A stretch of DNA of 47,353 bases, from NCBI GenBank assembly GCA_016839585.1, contig JAEOTZ010000025.1:1-47353 (forward strand). Direction: 5' to 3'. The notes under the pieces are model-generated. The model did not search any database, was not told the origin of the DNA, and worked only from the letters and a program-made list of their open reading frames with translations. Source of the stretch: Promethearchaeota archaeon. Lineage in GTDB: Archaea > Asgardarchaeota > Lokiarchaeia > Sigyniarchaeales > SOKP01. The translations under genes were made by a program, and so were the position numbers. This document shows positions 1 to 8,774 of the stretch, one piece after another (the first letter of the stretch is position 1; each line of letters opens with the position of its first letter).

Positions 1-2
1 CT

Positions 3-74
3 CCTGGAATAGTTCCTATTATTGAACTTGACACTTTTAAAAGTATTGAACTAAACTTAAAAAATAATAATTAA
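3..74 (+). CDS. C-terminal end of an unidentified protein (cut by window edge)
   Basis: One frame is open from the left edge and ends in TAA at 72-74, giving a 23-residue tail that begins PGIVPIIELDTF and ends in asparagines. The other two plus frames stop within the first 24 bases, so this frame is the best candidate for the end of an upstream gene. The tail is too short to assign to a family. It precedes the SWIM-like gene by 33 bases, so the two could be co-transcribed. Confidence 0.45.
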   Translation, partial: PGIVPIIELDTFKSIELNLKNNN

Positions 75-107
75 CTATTATGATATCATAAAAGAAATTG
101 AATTCTA

Positions 108-791
108 ATGAAATTTACAATTCCTCGCAATAATAGTACCGAATTATTACTTTATATTTGGAAAATAATAGATCTTCCTATTATTTCGCAGAATGATCTT
201 CTATATAAATTATCATTTGAATTATTCCTTTTTTCGCCAGAGGAGGTTATAACTTTCATCAATGGATGTACTGAAAATAAATCATTGATAAAGGATGCAA
301 ATAATAATCTTAAATTATCAAATATTTTAAAGCAAAAACTGAAAAATTGGCAAAATAAAAGAAAACAAGAAATATTAGAGAAAATACATTCAATTAAGAA
401 AATAACCATAATAGAAAAGCAAACTGAAAATGGAGCTGCAACTAATTTTAATGTCCTAATAAAAGCTTTCTTAGATAAAGGAACGTTAAATAGAGCAGCA
501 TCAATATCCAATAATGCGTTTGATTTAATTGAGTTTAATCTATCCAAAGGAATAATTAAAGCTAATGTTTTAGGCTCAAAAGAAGAATCTTACATAATCG
601 AGATAGATATTAATAACAAAAGTATACGTCATAATTGTCATGATTTTGAAACTAGAAGAGCAGAGAACAAAAAATTCTGTAAACATATAGCGAAATTATT
701 TCTCCTTTTAAAAGAAAAAAATTCGAAAACCACTGAGATTTTCCTTAATAATATTGCAACCAATATTGATAAATGGGAATTTACCACTTAA
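108..791 (+). CDS. SWIM-like zinc-finger protein
   Basis: 227 aa. The N-terminal 100 residues are lysine-rich and predicted helical. Near residues 175-195 there is a compact H-x-C ... C-x-H arrangement (IRHNCHDFETR followed by FCKHIAKLF). This resembles the SWIM zinc finger (CxC...CxH) with the first cysteine replaced by histidine. SWIM domains bind DNA or proteins and occur with recombination and repair factors, but no enzymatic domain is visible here. The gene converges on orc1/cdc6, with stop codons one base apart. The SWIM-like reading is an inference from one motif; the rest of the protein is unassigned. Confidence 0.6.
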   Translation: MKFTIPRNNSTELLLYIWKIIDLPIISQNDLLYKLSFELFLFSPEEVITFINGCTENKSLIKDANNNLKLSNILKQKLKNWQNKRKQEILEKIHSIKKITIIEKQTENGAATNFNVLIKAFLDKGTLNRAASISNNAFDLIEFNLSKGIIKANVLGSKEESYIIEIDINNKSIRHNCHDFETRRAENKKFCKHIAKLFLLLKEKNSKTTEIFLNNIATNIDKWEFTT

Positions 792-792
792 G

Positions 793-2100
793 TTAAATCA
801 ACTTTTTAAAAATATTATCCTTTAGTTTAACTTTATCTGATTGCAATAAAATCGGTTTGTAATTTAAAATACCCTTAATTTTTTCAATTTCAGAAAGTAC
901 ACTTTCTAATAATTTTATTTCAATATCTAGTTTAATTATTTTAGTTCTTCCATAATGACCCATTGACTTAACTTCAGCAGAGATTATTCCAGCTAAAGTT
1001 AATTCATTTATATAATCACTTATTCTTCTTTTTGTCAATTGTCTAATATTTGGAATTAATCTCTTTATTTCTGAATGAATTTCATAAATATCACCAGATA
1101 TAATAATATGCTCAGGACTAAATTTAGAAATTAAATATATTGTTGTTAAGATTATTTGCGCTTGTAATGGAATTCCTCTTATATATTCAATAATATAATC
1201 ATTTTCTAAATCAGCTTGAGCTTTTTCAACATACTTTGAAGAAATTATTTTATTTTGGCTTCTCTCAGCCAATTCTCCTGCTTTTCTTAACAATTGAAGC
1301 GCTTTTCTAGCATCTCCATGTTCTTTAGCTGCAAAAGCTGCACATAAAGGTATAACATCTTCCTTTAACACACCTTCATGAAAAGTTATTTTTGCTCTAT
1401 TATTTAGAATGTCTCTTAATTCACTTGCATTATAAGAAGGAAAAACTATATGTTCTTCGCCTAAACTTGATAATATTCTTGGATCTAGGTTTTCTTTAAA
1501 CTTCAATTTATTAGAAATTCCAATAAGACTTGTTTTACATTTATCTAAGTTTTCATTTAATCTAGTAAGATCATATAAAATTTCATTTCCGCCTTTTTTA
1601 TTTACTAAAATATCTATTTCGTCTAATACTAAGAAGCAGATTGAATTCCCAACTTTTGAGTCTAGTAAACCTAGTAGTTTTTTGAAAATAATATCTTTTG
1701 GAAGTCCAGTAGGTGGAATTTTCTCCTCTCGTGAAATTGTGTTATAAATATGAGCTAAAATACGATAAGGAGTAGATACAATATTACAATTAATATAAAC
1801 CCACCAAGGCTTTAGCTCTGAGCATTGCTGTGCCAATTTTTGGCTCACATATCTTATAGTTGCAGTTTTACCAGTTCCTGTCATACCATAACATAAAAAA
1901 CTTGGAGGCGTATCACCTAATAAAGCACATGCCGTTTTTTCTGCAATATCTTTTATTTGAATATCTCGGTGTGGTAGTTCTTCTGGAATATATGATGATT
2001 CCAATGCGTCGCGATTATTAAAAATTCTGGGTCCTTTAAGATAATTCTTGTAAAATTTATCAATATTAAATTGATGATCATTGCTATGATTTTTCAACAA
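793..2100 (-). CDS. cdc6: Orc1/Cdc6 replication initiator
   Basis: 435 aa, a usual length for archaeal Orc1/Cdc6. This AAA+ protein binds origin repeats and recruits the MCM helicase. Visible motifs are Walker A GMTGTGKT (about residues 72-79), Walker B FLVLDEID, and a sensor-1 segment LIGISNKL followed by the initiator-type DPRILSSL. The C-terminal third reads as a winged helix (ILTTIYLISKF ... RRISDYINELTLAGII). The start is the ATG at 2098-2100. The 333-base upstream gap carries inverted repeats and is the natural place to look for an origin. Family assignment is secure; whether this copy is the main initiator cannot be judged from one window. Confidence 0.96.
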   Translation of the reverse strand: MLKNHSNDHQFNIDKFYKNYLKGPRIFNNRDALESSYIPEELPHRDIQIKDIAEKTACALLGDTPPSFLCYGMTGTGKTATIRYVSQKLAQQCSELKPWWVYINCNIVSTPYRILAHIYNTISREEKIPPTGLPKDIIFKKLLGLLDSKVGNSICFLVLDEIDILVNKKGGNEILYDLTRLNENLDKCKTSLIGISNKLKFKENLDPRILSSLGEEHIVFPSYNASELRDILNNRAKITFHEGVLKEDVIPLCAAFAAKEHGDARKALQLLRKAGELAERSQNKIISSKYVEKAQADLENDYIIEYIRGIPLQAQIILTTIYLISKFSPEHIIISGDIYEIHSEIKRLIPNIRQLTKRRISDYINELTLAGIISAEVKSMGHYGRTKIIKLDIEIKLLESVLSEIEKIKGILNYKPILLQSDKVKLKDNIFKKLI

Positions 2101-2433
2101 GTATTAGCACCATTGATTCACAATTTTTATCAAAATTTTTCCATTCGAAATTAATTTACATAAGAGCTATTTCTATTGCATTTATAAAGTTAATTATTAA
2201 TCTTAAAATTAATAGAAAAATGTTAACGATTTAATAGTTGATTTTGTTAAATCTTTTCAATAATTTATAATATTATTGTCGTGCTTTTAAAGGATAATTA
2301 TTTATTGAGCAATATTTATTAAGATCTGATTAACCACCTAATCATTTAAAAAATATTTAATTCAATTAAATATTTGATTAAATACATAAATTTTCAAATA
2401 AAATAATCTCCTTTATTAAGGTTTTATAATAAA
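2101..2433. promoter_or_regulatory. Divergent intergenic region with perfect inverted repeats; candidate origin or operator
   Basis: This gene-free AT-rich gap lies between divergent orc1/cdc6 and carS. It holds a perfect 12+1+12 palindrome at 2351-2375 (arms AAATATTTAATT) and, just before it, a perfect 6-base inverted repeat TGATTA/TAATCA at 2327-2344 around ACCACC. Part of the palindrome arm, ATTAAAT, recurs at once as GATTAAAT. Archaeal origins often sit beside cdc6 genes, so an origin or DNA-unwinding element is plausible. The palindrome is also well placed as an operator or promoter element for carS. I did not recognise a canonical origin recognition box. Confidence 0.4.
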
Positions 2434-3204
2434 TTGCCTGTTAATGATACGTTAAAAGAAGTGGAGAAAAATAATAAAAAAATAGCAATAATTTTAGCAA
2501 TTTTATTTGCTTGCTTAATTTTAGCAGATTATGTTGTAATATCAGTTTTGTTTAAATGGGCAGATTGGATTGCACTTTTAATATTTAGCTTATTACTAAT
2601 TGTGCCTGCTTATATATCTAACGCATCAATGGTAATTACTGGTGGGGGTAAACCCATTGACGGTGGACGAACTTTTCGCGATGGAAGGAGAATATTTGGA
2701 GATCATAAAACTTGGAATGGTTTAAAAGGACCTTTATATATTGGCATTCCAATTTCCTTTTTCCTTTTTCTACTTTTTACAATCGTATGGGCCCCTATAA
2801 AAGAAGTTATTGTTGATGCTGCTGCTCAAGGACAATATCTTCTTTATGATGATGTAAAAATATTTGAATACTATTTTAAAGGAGGACAAATTCCTGTAAA
2901 TTTCTTAGTGTTAATAATCCGAATCTTATTAGCTTCCTATGGTGCCGTTTTGGGTGATTTAATTGGTTCTTTTTTAAAAAGAAGATATGATATTAAGAGT
3001 GGAGCTCCTTTTTGGATTGTAGATCAGTTAGATTTTGCTTTAATGGCAATACTTTTTGTCTCTGTTCTAGGATTCATTTCACCAAGCTTATTTTTAATAC
3101 CAGATATTCATATTATCATCTTTTTGCTCATAATAACTCCGGCAGTTAGCATTATAGCAAATACTATCGCCTATGTAATTGGTTTGAAGGATGTTCCTTG
3201 GTAA
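2434..3204 (+). CDS. carS: CDP-archaeol synthase (CarS)
   Basis: 256 aa. CarS joins CTP to 2,3-bis-O-geranylgeranylglyceryl phosphate, giving the CDP-activated precursor of archaeal polar lipids. It is an integral membrane enzyme related to bacterial CdsA. The signature GGGKPIDGGRTFRDGRRIFG followed by DHKTWNGL is diagnostic of the archaeal family. At least five hydrophobic segments are visible (about residues 15-35, 40-60, 90-115, 150-175 and 195-245). A second conserved loop, GDLIGSFLKRR ... GAPFWIVDQLDFAL, carries acidic residues likely to bind metal. The start is TTG at 2434; no in-frame ATG lies near it. Confidence 0.93.
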   Translation: MPVNDTLKEVEKNNKKIAIILAILFACLILADYVVISVLFKWADWIALLIFSLLLIVPAYISNASMVITGGGKPIDGGRTFRDGRRIFGDHKTWNGLKGPLYIGIPISFFLFLLFTIVWAPIKEVIVDAAAQGQYLLYDDVKIFEYYFKGGQIPVNFLVLIIRILLASYGAVLGDLIGSFLKRRYDIKSGAPFWIVDQLDFALMAILFVSVLGFISPSLFLIPDIHIIIFLLIITPAVSIIANTIAYVIGLKDVPW

Positions 3205-3212
3205 AATTGAGA

Positions 3213-3713
3213 TTATAAACTAACAACCTTACATACTATTTTAATAGGAGTACCATTATTTTCAAAAATTACGAAATTTTCTAATAATCTATTTACAGCT
3301 TTAATATAATCTCCATTACACCCGATAGCAATTGCTCTTTCCTCATAAGAAAGTACTCCAACTACTATATACTTTTTACCTGTGAATACATTCATTTCTA
3401 TCGCAATATTATGTATGTAAAGATCTGGGAAAAATCCTATTAATAATTTAATTAAAGTGTTTTCTGCTCTAATTATTATTAGTTTTTTATCTTGGAACTG
3501 CCTTCTTATATATTTTAAACTCTTATTTGCTTTAAAATAATATTCATTTCTAACAAAAAAGAATACAAATTTCCCTATTATAATAACATTATGGGGATAA
3601 ACTTTAGTTCTTTCATGAAAATACTTAAAAAGTAGAAGTTCTTTATTAGAAAATCTTTTACGGAAATGGATAATTTGATAATAAATTAAATCATCTAAAA
3701 TGGTAAAAAGCAT
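3213..3713 (-). CDS. NusA-like KH-domain protein
   Basis: 166 aa. The C-terminal half follows archaeal NusA: a basic IEMNVFTGKKYIVVGVLS strand region, then the KH signature ERAIAIGCNGDYIKAVNRLL, where the GxxG loop reads GCNG. Archaeal NusA-like proteins bind RNA through two KH domains and are linked to transcription termination or elongation. The expected first KH domain (about residues 40-100) is degenerate and has no clear GxxG. The gene stands alone, converging on carS, rather than in the RNA polymerase operon where archaeal nusA often lies. It may be a diverged paralogue. Confidence 0.65.
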   Translation of the reverse strand: MLFTILDDLIYYQIIHFRKRFSNKELLLFKYFHERTKVYPHNVIIIGKFVFFFVRNEYYFKANKSLKYIRRQFQDKKLIIIRAENTLIKLLIGFFPDLYIHNIAIEMNVFTGKKYIVVGVLSYEERAIAIGCNGDYIKAVNRLLENFVIFENNGTPIKIVCKVVSL

Positions 3714-3855
3714 GATATAAAATTTCTCTAAATAATTATTATTAAGATTTCTCTGAATAGTTTTAAAAACTTCTAGAAAAATCTTTCTAAAAACTAAGAA
3801 AATAATTAAATAAAAATGTTTATTGATTGATATTCATAAATATTATTTATAAAAG

Positions 3856-4293
3856 ATGAAACAAGTAGGTTTTAGGTTCTTGGATCATACGGCAGATGTG
3901 AGTGTCGAGAGTTGGGGTTCTAATTTAGAGGAGGCTTTTTCTCAAACAGCTCTAAGTTTAATGACTACTATTACCCCAGATTTAGACCAAATTTCACCAA
4001 AAATAGAAAAAAAAATTCAAATTGAAGCAGAAGATAAAGAAGCCTTGCTTTTTGATTTCCTTTCTGAATTTCTTTATTTATTTGATGTTTATGATTTAGT
4101 ATTTGGTGATATAATAGTACAAACAATTAAAAAAAGCCAAAACAGATATAAATTACAGGCACTTTTAAAAGGAGAGAAATTTGATAAGAAAAAACATAAA
4201 ATTGGAACAGAAGTAAAAGCAATAACATATTCTTTTATGAATATTGAAGAAAAAAAGAATAAAGTCAAAATAAATATTGTTTTTGATATTTAA
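3856..4293 (+). CDS. Archease
   Basis: 145 aa, the usual size. Archease is a small metal-binding protein that speeds guanylylation of the RNA ligase RtcB and allows multiple turnovers. The diagnostic start FRFLDHTADVSVESWG is present, followed by LEEAFSQTALSLM, an acidic central segment LFDFLSEFLYLFDVYDLVF, and the closing EVKAITYSFM. It converges on rtcB with 14 bases between stop codons, so partner genes are adjacent but not co-transcribed. A TATA-like TTTATAAA lies immediately upstream, which would fit a very short leader. Confidence 0.95.
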   Translation: MKQVGFRFLDHTADVSVESWGSNLEEAFSQTALSLMTTITPDLDQISPKIEKKIQIEAEDKEALLFDFLSEFLYLFDVYDLVFGDIIVQTIKKSQNRYKLQALLKGEKFDKKKHKIGTEVKAITYSFMNIEEKKNKVKINIVFDI

Positions 4294-4307
4294 TTCAATT
4301 AAAGATT

Positions 4308-5792
4308 TTAACCCTTCACTACACCTATAGGAACTAGCCTGACAATCTTTTCAATAATTTCAAGATTATGACTGACTTGTACAACTTGATCAATATCTTT
4401 ATATGCTCCAGGCGCTTCTTCCGCTAATATCTTCATTGAAGCGCTCATTACTAAAATTCCTTTTTTTGCTAAGTCCTCTTTTATTTGTGCACCCCAATAT
4501 TTTTTAGTAGCTTTTGTTCTTGACATCATTCTTCCAGAACCATGAGCAGTAGAACCAAAGGAGAGCTCCATAGCCTTTGGTTTACCAACACATAAATATG
4601 AAGCAGAACCCATCGTTCCCGGAATTAAAGCAGGTTGTCCTATCGATTTATAATCATTAGGTAAATCTGGGTGTCCTGGGGGAAATGCTCTTGTTGCTCC
4701 TTTTCGATGCACATTTAATTTCATTCTTGTACCATTAATCTCATGTTCTTCTATCTTTAAAATATTATGACACACACCATAAATTAAATGTAAATCTAAT
4801 GCATCAAAATCTTTTTTAAAGGTATTTTGAAACGATTCTCTTATCCAATGAGTAATTAATTGACGGTTAGTAAAGCCAAAATTAGCCGCACATGCCATGC
4901 TAGATAAGTAATTTTTTGCTTCAGGAGTATTCGCTGGAACACAAGCTAATTCTCTATCTGGAACCTTAACATTATATTTATGCATTGCCTGTTCAATGTT
5001 CCGCAGGGAATCTGTACAAACTTGATGTCCTAAAGCTCTACTTCCCGTATGTATCATAATAGTGATCTGATTTTTCTTAATGATTCCTAAGGCTTTAGCG
5101 ATCTTTTCGTTATAGATTTCATCAACTTTTTGAATCTCAAGAAAATGATTTCCACTTCCTAATGATCCAAGCTGTTTAATTGCTCGTTGTTTAGCCTTTT
5201 GGGATATTAATTTGGCATCAGCACCCATTAAACAACCCCCTTCTTCACAATGTTTAAGGTCCTCTTCATTTGCATAGCCCTTATCTAGAGCCCAATTCAT
5301 TCCATCGTTTAAAACATTATCTAAATCTGAATAACTAATATTTAATTTACCTTTGGATCCTAATCCTGAAGGAATATTTTTAAATATTGTACCTAATAAA
5401 CTTGGAAGTATACTTCGAACATCATTAAGCATTAAATTAGATCTTAATAATCTTACACCACAATTTATATCATAACCTACACCTCCAGGAGAAATCATAC
5501 CATCTTCCGCGTCTGTACCTGCAACTCCCCCAATACAAAACCCATATCCTTGATGAGCATCTGAAAGTGCAATAGCGTGCTTCTGTATCCCAGGTAAACA
5601 TGCGACATTAGTAATTTGATCTAAAGTTCGATCTGATCTTATTTTTTCTAAAATATAATCATTAGCGTATATATGAACTGGCACTCTCATCTGAAATTTT
5701 TCAATTTTCCCTCGAATTCGTGCCATTAAAGTTTTAGGAGCTATTTCATAAATATTTTCTTCAATCTTATTAACATTCATCTTAAATTTCAT
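4308..5792 (-). CDS. rtcB: tRNA-splicing RNA ligase RtcB
   Basis: 494 aa, near the usual length of about 480, with no intein. RtcB joins 2',3'-cyclic phosphate and 5'-hydroxyl RNA ends using GTP and manganese, completing tRNA splicing. Motifs in order: ALSDAHQGYGFCIGGVAG, the metal-binding cysteine in GGVGYDINCGVRLL, GSLGSGNHFLEI, IMIHTGSRALGHQVCT, HRKGATRAFPPGHP, PGTMGSASYLCVG, and the region of the guanylylated histidine, STAHGSGRMMSRTKA. The C-terminal YKDIDQVVQVSHNLEII is also conserved. Archease is encoded convergently next to it. Confidence 0.97.
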   Translation of the reverse strand: MKFKMNVNKIEENIYEIAPKTLMARIRGKIEKFQMRVPVHIYANDYILEKIRSDRTLDQITNVACLPGIQKHAIALSDAHQGYGFCIGGVAGTDAEDGMISPGGVGYDINCGVRLLRSNLMLNDVRSILPSLLGTIFKNIPSGLGSKGKLNISYSDLDNVLNDGMNWALDKGYANEEDLKHCEEGGCLMGADAKLISQKAKQRAIKQLGSLGSGNHFLEIQKVDEIYNEKIAKALGIIKKNQITIMIHTGSRALGHQVCTDSLRNIEQAMHKYNVKVPDRELACVPANTPEAKNYLSSMACAANFGFTNRQLITHWIRESFQNTFKKDFDALDLHLIYGVCHNILKIEEHEINGTRMKLNVHRKGATRAFPPGHPDLPNDYKSIGQPALIPGTMGSASYLCVGKPKAMELSFGSTAHGSGRMMSRTKATKKYWGAQIKEDLAKKGILVMSASMKILAEEAPGAYKDIDQVVQVSHNLEIIEKIVRLVPIGVVKG

Positions 5793-5920
5793 AAGAAATA
5801 AATTTTCAAAAACTTTTTGATTTAGTTCTATAAAATTTAAAGATTTTTAGATTTCAAGTTTAAGAAATAAATTTAATTAATATATGATAAAAAGGTTTCC
5901 TTAAAAAATAGATTAATGTC

Positions 5921-6646
5921 TTATTTTATTTCTATAAAAGATAGCAATTCTAAATTATCTAAACTGTCCATAATCCTCTGTATCTCCGACTCTGGTCGAC
6001 CTGATTCTTCTGCAATCTCAGACAATGTATGGAAACCATCCGCTAAGTGAGCTATTTTGAATTCTTGCTTATCTAAGAATCCCTGAGTAATTATTTGTTT
6101 AGGTAATCTGTTCGATGTCCACTCTAGCTTCTTATCAGTAACCTCTCGCAAATCTTCTTCAGAAATCACTAATCCTTTCTTAGCTATTTGCTTCTGCGAT
6201 TTGCGAAAATCCCTCTCAAATATCTTTAATATTGGAATCTTTAGCTTTAATTCGGCTACTCTACCAACTTTTAAGATTTCATCAATTACAGGTTCGAAAC
6301 CTCGAAATATTCTGACATCCCCAGACCAACCGTCAAGTTTAGCACCGTATTTAGCAGCAAATCTGTCAATAATATCCGTTAATGCTTTATGTGTAATCTT
6401 AGCATCATCATTTTTATCTGCCGCAGCCGTACACAATACTCCTTCCTTAAAGACTAATAACAAATAAAAAACCTGCATGTCAATCACCTTCAATTCCCCC
6501 GATCCCTTCGAGAACTCGACGCTAAAATCCTTTAAGGCGGTAAGAAAACCGCTAACTAAATCTTGATTAAACTCTATTGTCCCATACTTCCTATGGATTA
6601 AACAAATCCCCGTGTATTGGTGGATAAGGTATAGATTGTGAATCAA
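5921..6646 (-). CDS. Longin-like domain protein with C-terminal winged helix
   Basis: 241 aa. The first 125 residues (LYLIHQYTGICLIHRKYG, then a helix, then VFYLLLVFKEGVLCTAA) show the strand-helix pattern of longin or roadblock-like domains, which are common in Asgard proteins near small GTPases and trafficking genes. The last 70 residues read as a winged helix (IAHLADGFHTLSEIAEESG, SEIQRIMDSLDNLELL). Base composition differs visibly from the neighbours: many more G/C-ending codons than in the flanking genes. That may reflect strong expression or a separate origin. Domain calls are inferred from pattern and were not searched. Confidence 0.6.
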   Translation of the reverse strand: MIHNLYLIHQYTGICLIHRKYGTIEFNQDLVSGFLTALKDFSVEFSKGSGELKVIDMQVFYLLLVFKEGVLCTAAADKNDDAKITHKALTDIIDRFAAKYGAKLDGWSGDVRIFRGFEPVIDEILKVGRVAELKLKIPILKIFERDFRKSQKQIAKKGLVISEEDLREVTDKKLEWTSNRLPKQIITQGFLDKQEFKIAHLADGFHTLSEIAEESGRPESEIQRIMDSLDNLELLSFIEIK

Positions 6647-6882
6647 ACGGTTATTTCACCTCTTATTTTCAGTTTTTCACTTGATTATTATTTTTAAAAA
6701 TTATTCTAATTGTATATTTAATAATACTTTACTAATTTAAATTTCTTTATAAGTAAAAGAAGTTATCATTTATCTTATTTCGTAATTCTTTAATAGTTAA
6801 ATGTAAAGATAAATAATAGAAAAACAATTAATTCCTAATTAATTCATTACTCATAAGTAATTATAGAAAAACAATATTTAAA

Positions 6883-7197
6883 ATGAATTTTTACCTATTC
6901 TTGGCTACCGTGCCCAATTTTGAAGAAGGACAAAGAATTGCAAGAATTTTAGTTGAGAGTAAACTAGCTGCTTGTGTCAATATAATAAAAGATATTTTTT
7001 CTCTCTATAAATGGAAGGGAAAAATTGAAGAAGACAATGAATATCTACTACTAATCAAAACAGTAGAAGAGAAAAGTGATCTGTTAATTCGAAAAATTAA
7101 CGAAATTCATAGCTATGAGACACCTGAATGTATAGGATTTAAAATCGAAAAAGGTTCTGAAAAATATCTAAATTGGATTAAAGAAGTTGTGAAATGA
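6883..7197 (+). CDS. cutA: Divalent-cation tolerance protein CutA
   Basis: 104 aa, the family length. CutA forms a compact trimer related to PII signalling proteins; it is linked to copper tolerance, though its exact role in archaea is unclear. The family pattern is complete: FLATVPNFEEGQRIARILVE, then KLAACVNII, the central YKWKGKIEEDNEYLLLIKT, and the C-terminal IHSYETPECIGF. The start is ATG at 6883. It is followed after 23 bases by a membrane-anchored protein and may be co-transcribed with it. Confidence 0.95.
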   Translation: MNFYLFLATVPNFEEGQRIARILVESKLAACVNIIKDIFSLYKWKGKIEEDNEYLLLIKTVEEKSDLLIRKINEIHSYETPECIGFKIEKGSEKYLNWIKEVVK

Positions 7198-7220
7198 ATT
7201 AATTCAAAAATTTTTAAACT

Positions 7221-8057
7221 ATGTCAACAGACATTTTTCAATTAGACTGGATATTTATTGATACGATAATAATTATCCTGTTAATTTTATTATTACTTGG
7301 GGTTAAGGGATATAAACTAACACATCGCTGGAGATTTTCTTTTTCCAATGAAGCAATAGAATATACTTTCTACCGTAAACCACCATTAAAAATCGATGAT
7401 CAATCTATATCTACTAGTAAATGGACTTTAACAAGAAATATCTTTTTAAGAGAAGAGAGTAATAAGAAACCAACAATTGTAATTCTAAGAACAAATTATA
7501 AGAAACGATTGCTTTATATTTTAACTGAGGGGTTAAGTAGTTATGGTTTTAATGTTATTAACTTAAGACTTAAAATTAGGCTTGATAAAAAAGATAATCA
7601 GTTTGATACAACCCTCATAACTAGTATTAGGCGTTTAATTTCAATTATAATAGATTTTTTCAAAGAAAAAGACTCAGCATTTAATTTTAATTATACATTG
7701 CTAAATTATTCAAAATCATCTCTCTCTTACACATCGATATTAACTGATCCAAAAAATTGTGGAATGATATTAATTAATCCGAAATTAAATGATGAAAATA
7801 TTAAGAATTATAATAATCTATTCGATTCCTCTCATCTAAATTCGCAATTATTTTCAATATTTAGTAAAAGATCAATTTTTATTTTTAATAATAAAAACTT
7901 AAAGCGATTCTTAAACCTATATAATCATCAAAAAGAAAAGAAGCTCAACATAATAACAATAAAAAAAGCGAATTATTCATTTAATTATTATGAAACCATC
8001 CTTCTAGGTATGATTATAAACTTAATAGAGAATAAATTATTGAATACGAAAAATTGA
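7221..8057 (+). CDS. Membrane-anchored protein, possible alpha/beta-hydrolase relic
   Basis: 278 aa. A single strong transmembrane segment lies near residues 10-28 (FIDTIIIILLILLLLGV). The soluble part has alternating strands and helices such as PTIVILRTNYKK ... LSSYGFNVINLRLK, and later GMILINPKL, reminiscent of an alpha/beta hydrolase fold. There is no clear GxSxG nucleophile elbow; the nearest equivalent is NYSKSS. If related to hydrolases it is probably inactive. It lies between cutA and a nucleotidyltransferase on the same strand, with 9 bases to the latter. Function is unknown. Confidence 0.55.
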   Translation: MSTDIFQLDWIFIDTIIIILLILLLLGVKGYKLTHRWRFSFSNEAIEYTFYRKPPLKIDDQSISTSKWTLTRNIFLREESNKKPTIVILRTNYKKRLLYILTEGLSSYGFNVINLRLKIRLDKKDNQFDTTLITSIRRLISIIIDFFKEKDSAFNFNYTLLNYSKSSLSYTSILTDPKNCGMILINPKLNDENIKNYNNLFDSSHLNSQLFSIFSKRSIFIFNNKNLKRFLNLYNHQKEKKLNIITIKKANYSFNYYETILLGMIINLIENKLLNTKN

Positions 8058-8066
8058 AATTAATTT

Positions 8067-8774
8067 ATGAAAAAAGAAAAAATTTTAAGAGATCATTATA
8101 ACACCATATCATATTCAAAAGCTCATTGGTCTCTCTTAAAAGAAAAAAGAGAGAATGCTATTAAATTATTAGAAATATTTATTAAGGAAGGTTTTAAACC
8201 TTATGTGCATGGAAGTGTTGCCCGTGGTGATATTCATAAAGCTAGTGATATTGATATAATATTTCTGGCGCAAATACCAGTATTTCAGATTGAATTTATC
8301 TTAAATAAAAATGGATTTGAAAATTATTTTAGAGAAATCATAATGGCAACTCCACTAGATGTAATAAAATTGTATATTCATTTAAGCGAATTAGAATCCA
8401 TAACTGTTCCTTTATCTAAAATTGATAAAAAATTTATAGAATTTTATGATTTTGGAGGTAAAATTAATTTGAATCAATTAAAATCAGATATTAGAGTTGC
8501 TGGAATAGATAAAAGATTAATATTAATCAAGCCCAATTTACAAGGGCATGATGAAATGTCGATTATAGGAAATGAAGCGATTGTAGCAAAGGAAGTAAAT
8601 ATAAGTATTAATGCTGTTAATGAACGTAAAAAAATACTTCTGAGAAGAGAGAAATACGGAAGAACAGGAGTATTTCTAAAAAAAGAAATTCAGATTAATG
8701 AATCTACCGAAGAAATATTAAAAAAATTAGCCATTAGAAAATCTATTGTAAGAAAAAAATTATTCAAAAGATGA
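8067..8774 (+). CDS. Predicted nucleotidyltransferase
   Basis: 235 aa. The Pol-beta-type nucleotidyltransferase signature is clear at about residues 48-65: HGSVARGDIHKASDIDII, combining the GS motif and the D-x-D metal ligands. The C-terminal part is basic and helical. The general archaeal grouping resembles COG1665 predicted nucleotidyltransferases, but that is from memory. It overlaps the next gene by four bases (ATGA), so translation of the nucleotidyltransferase and the radical SAM enzyme is probably coupled. The substrate is unknown; nucleic acid or protein nucleotidylation are both possible. Confidence 0.8.
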   Translation: MKKEKILRDHYNTISYSKAHWSLLKEKRENAIKLLEIFIKEGFKPYVHGSVARGDIHKASDIDIIFLAQIPVFQIEFILNKNGFENYFREIIMATPLDVIKLYIHLSELESITVPLSKIDKKFIEFYDFGGKINLNQLKSDIRVAGIDKRLILIKPNLQGHDEMSIIGNEAIVAKEVNISINAVNERKKILLRREKYGRTGVFLKKEIQINESTEEILKKLAIRKSIVRKKLFKR

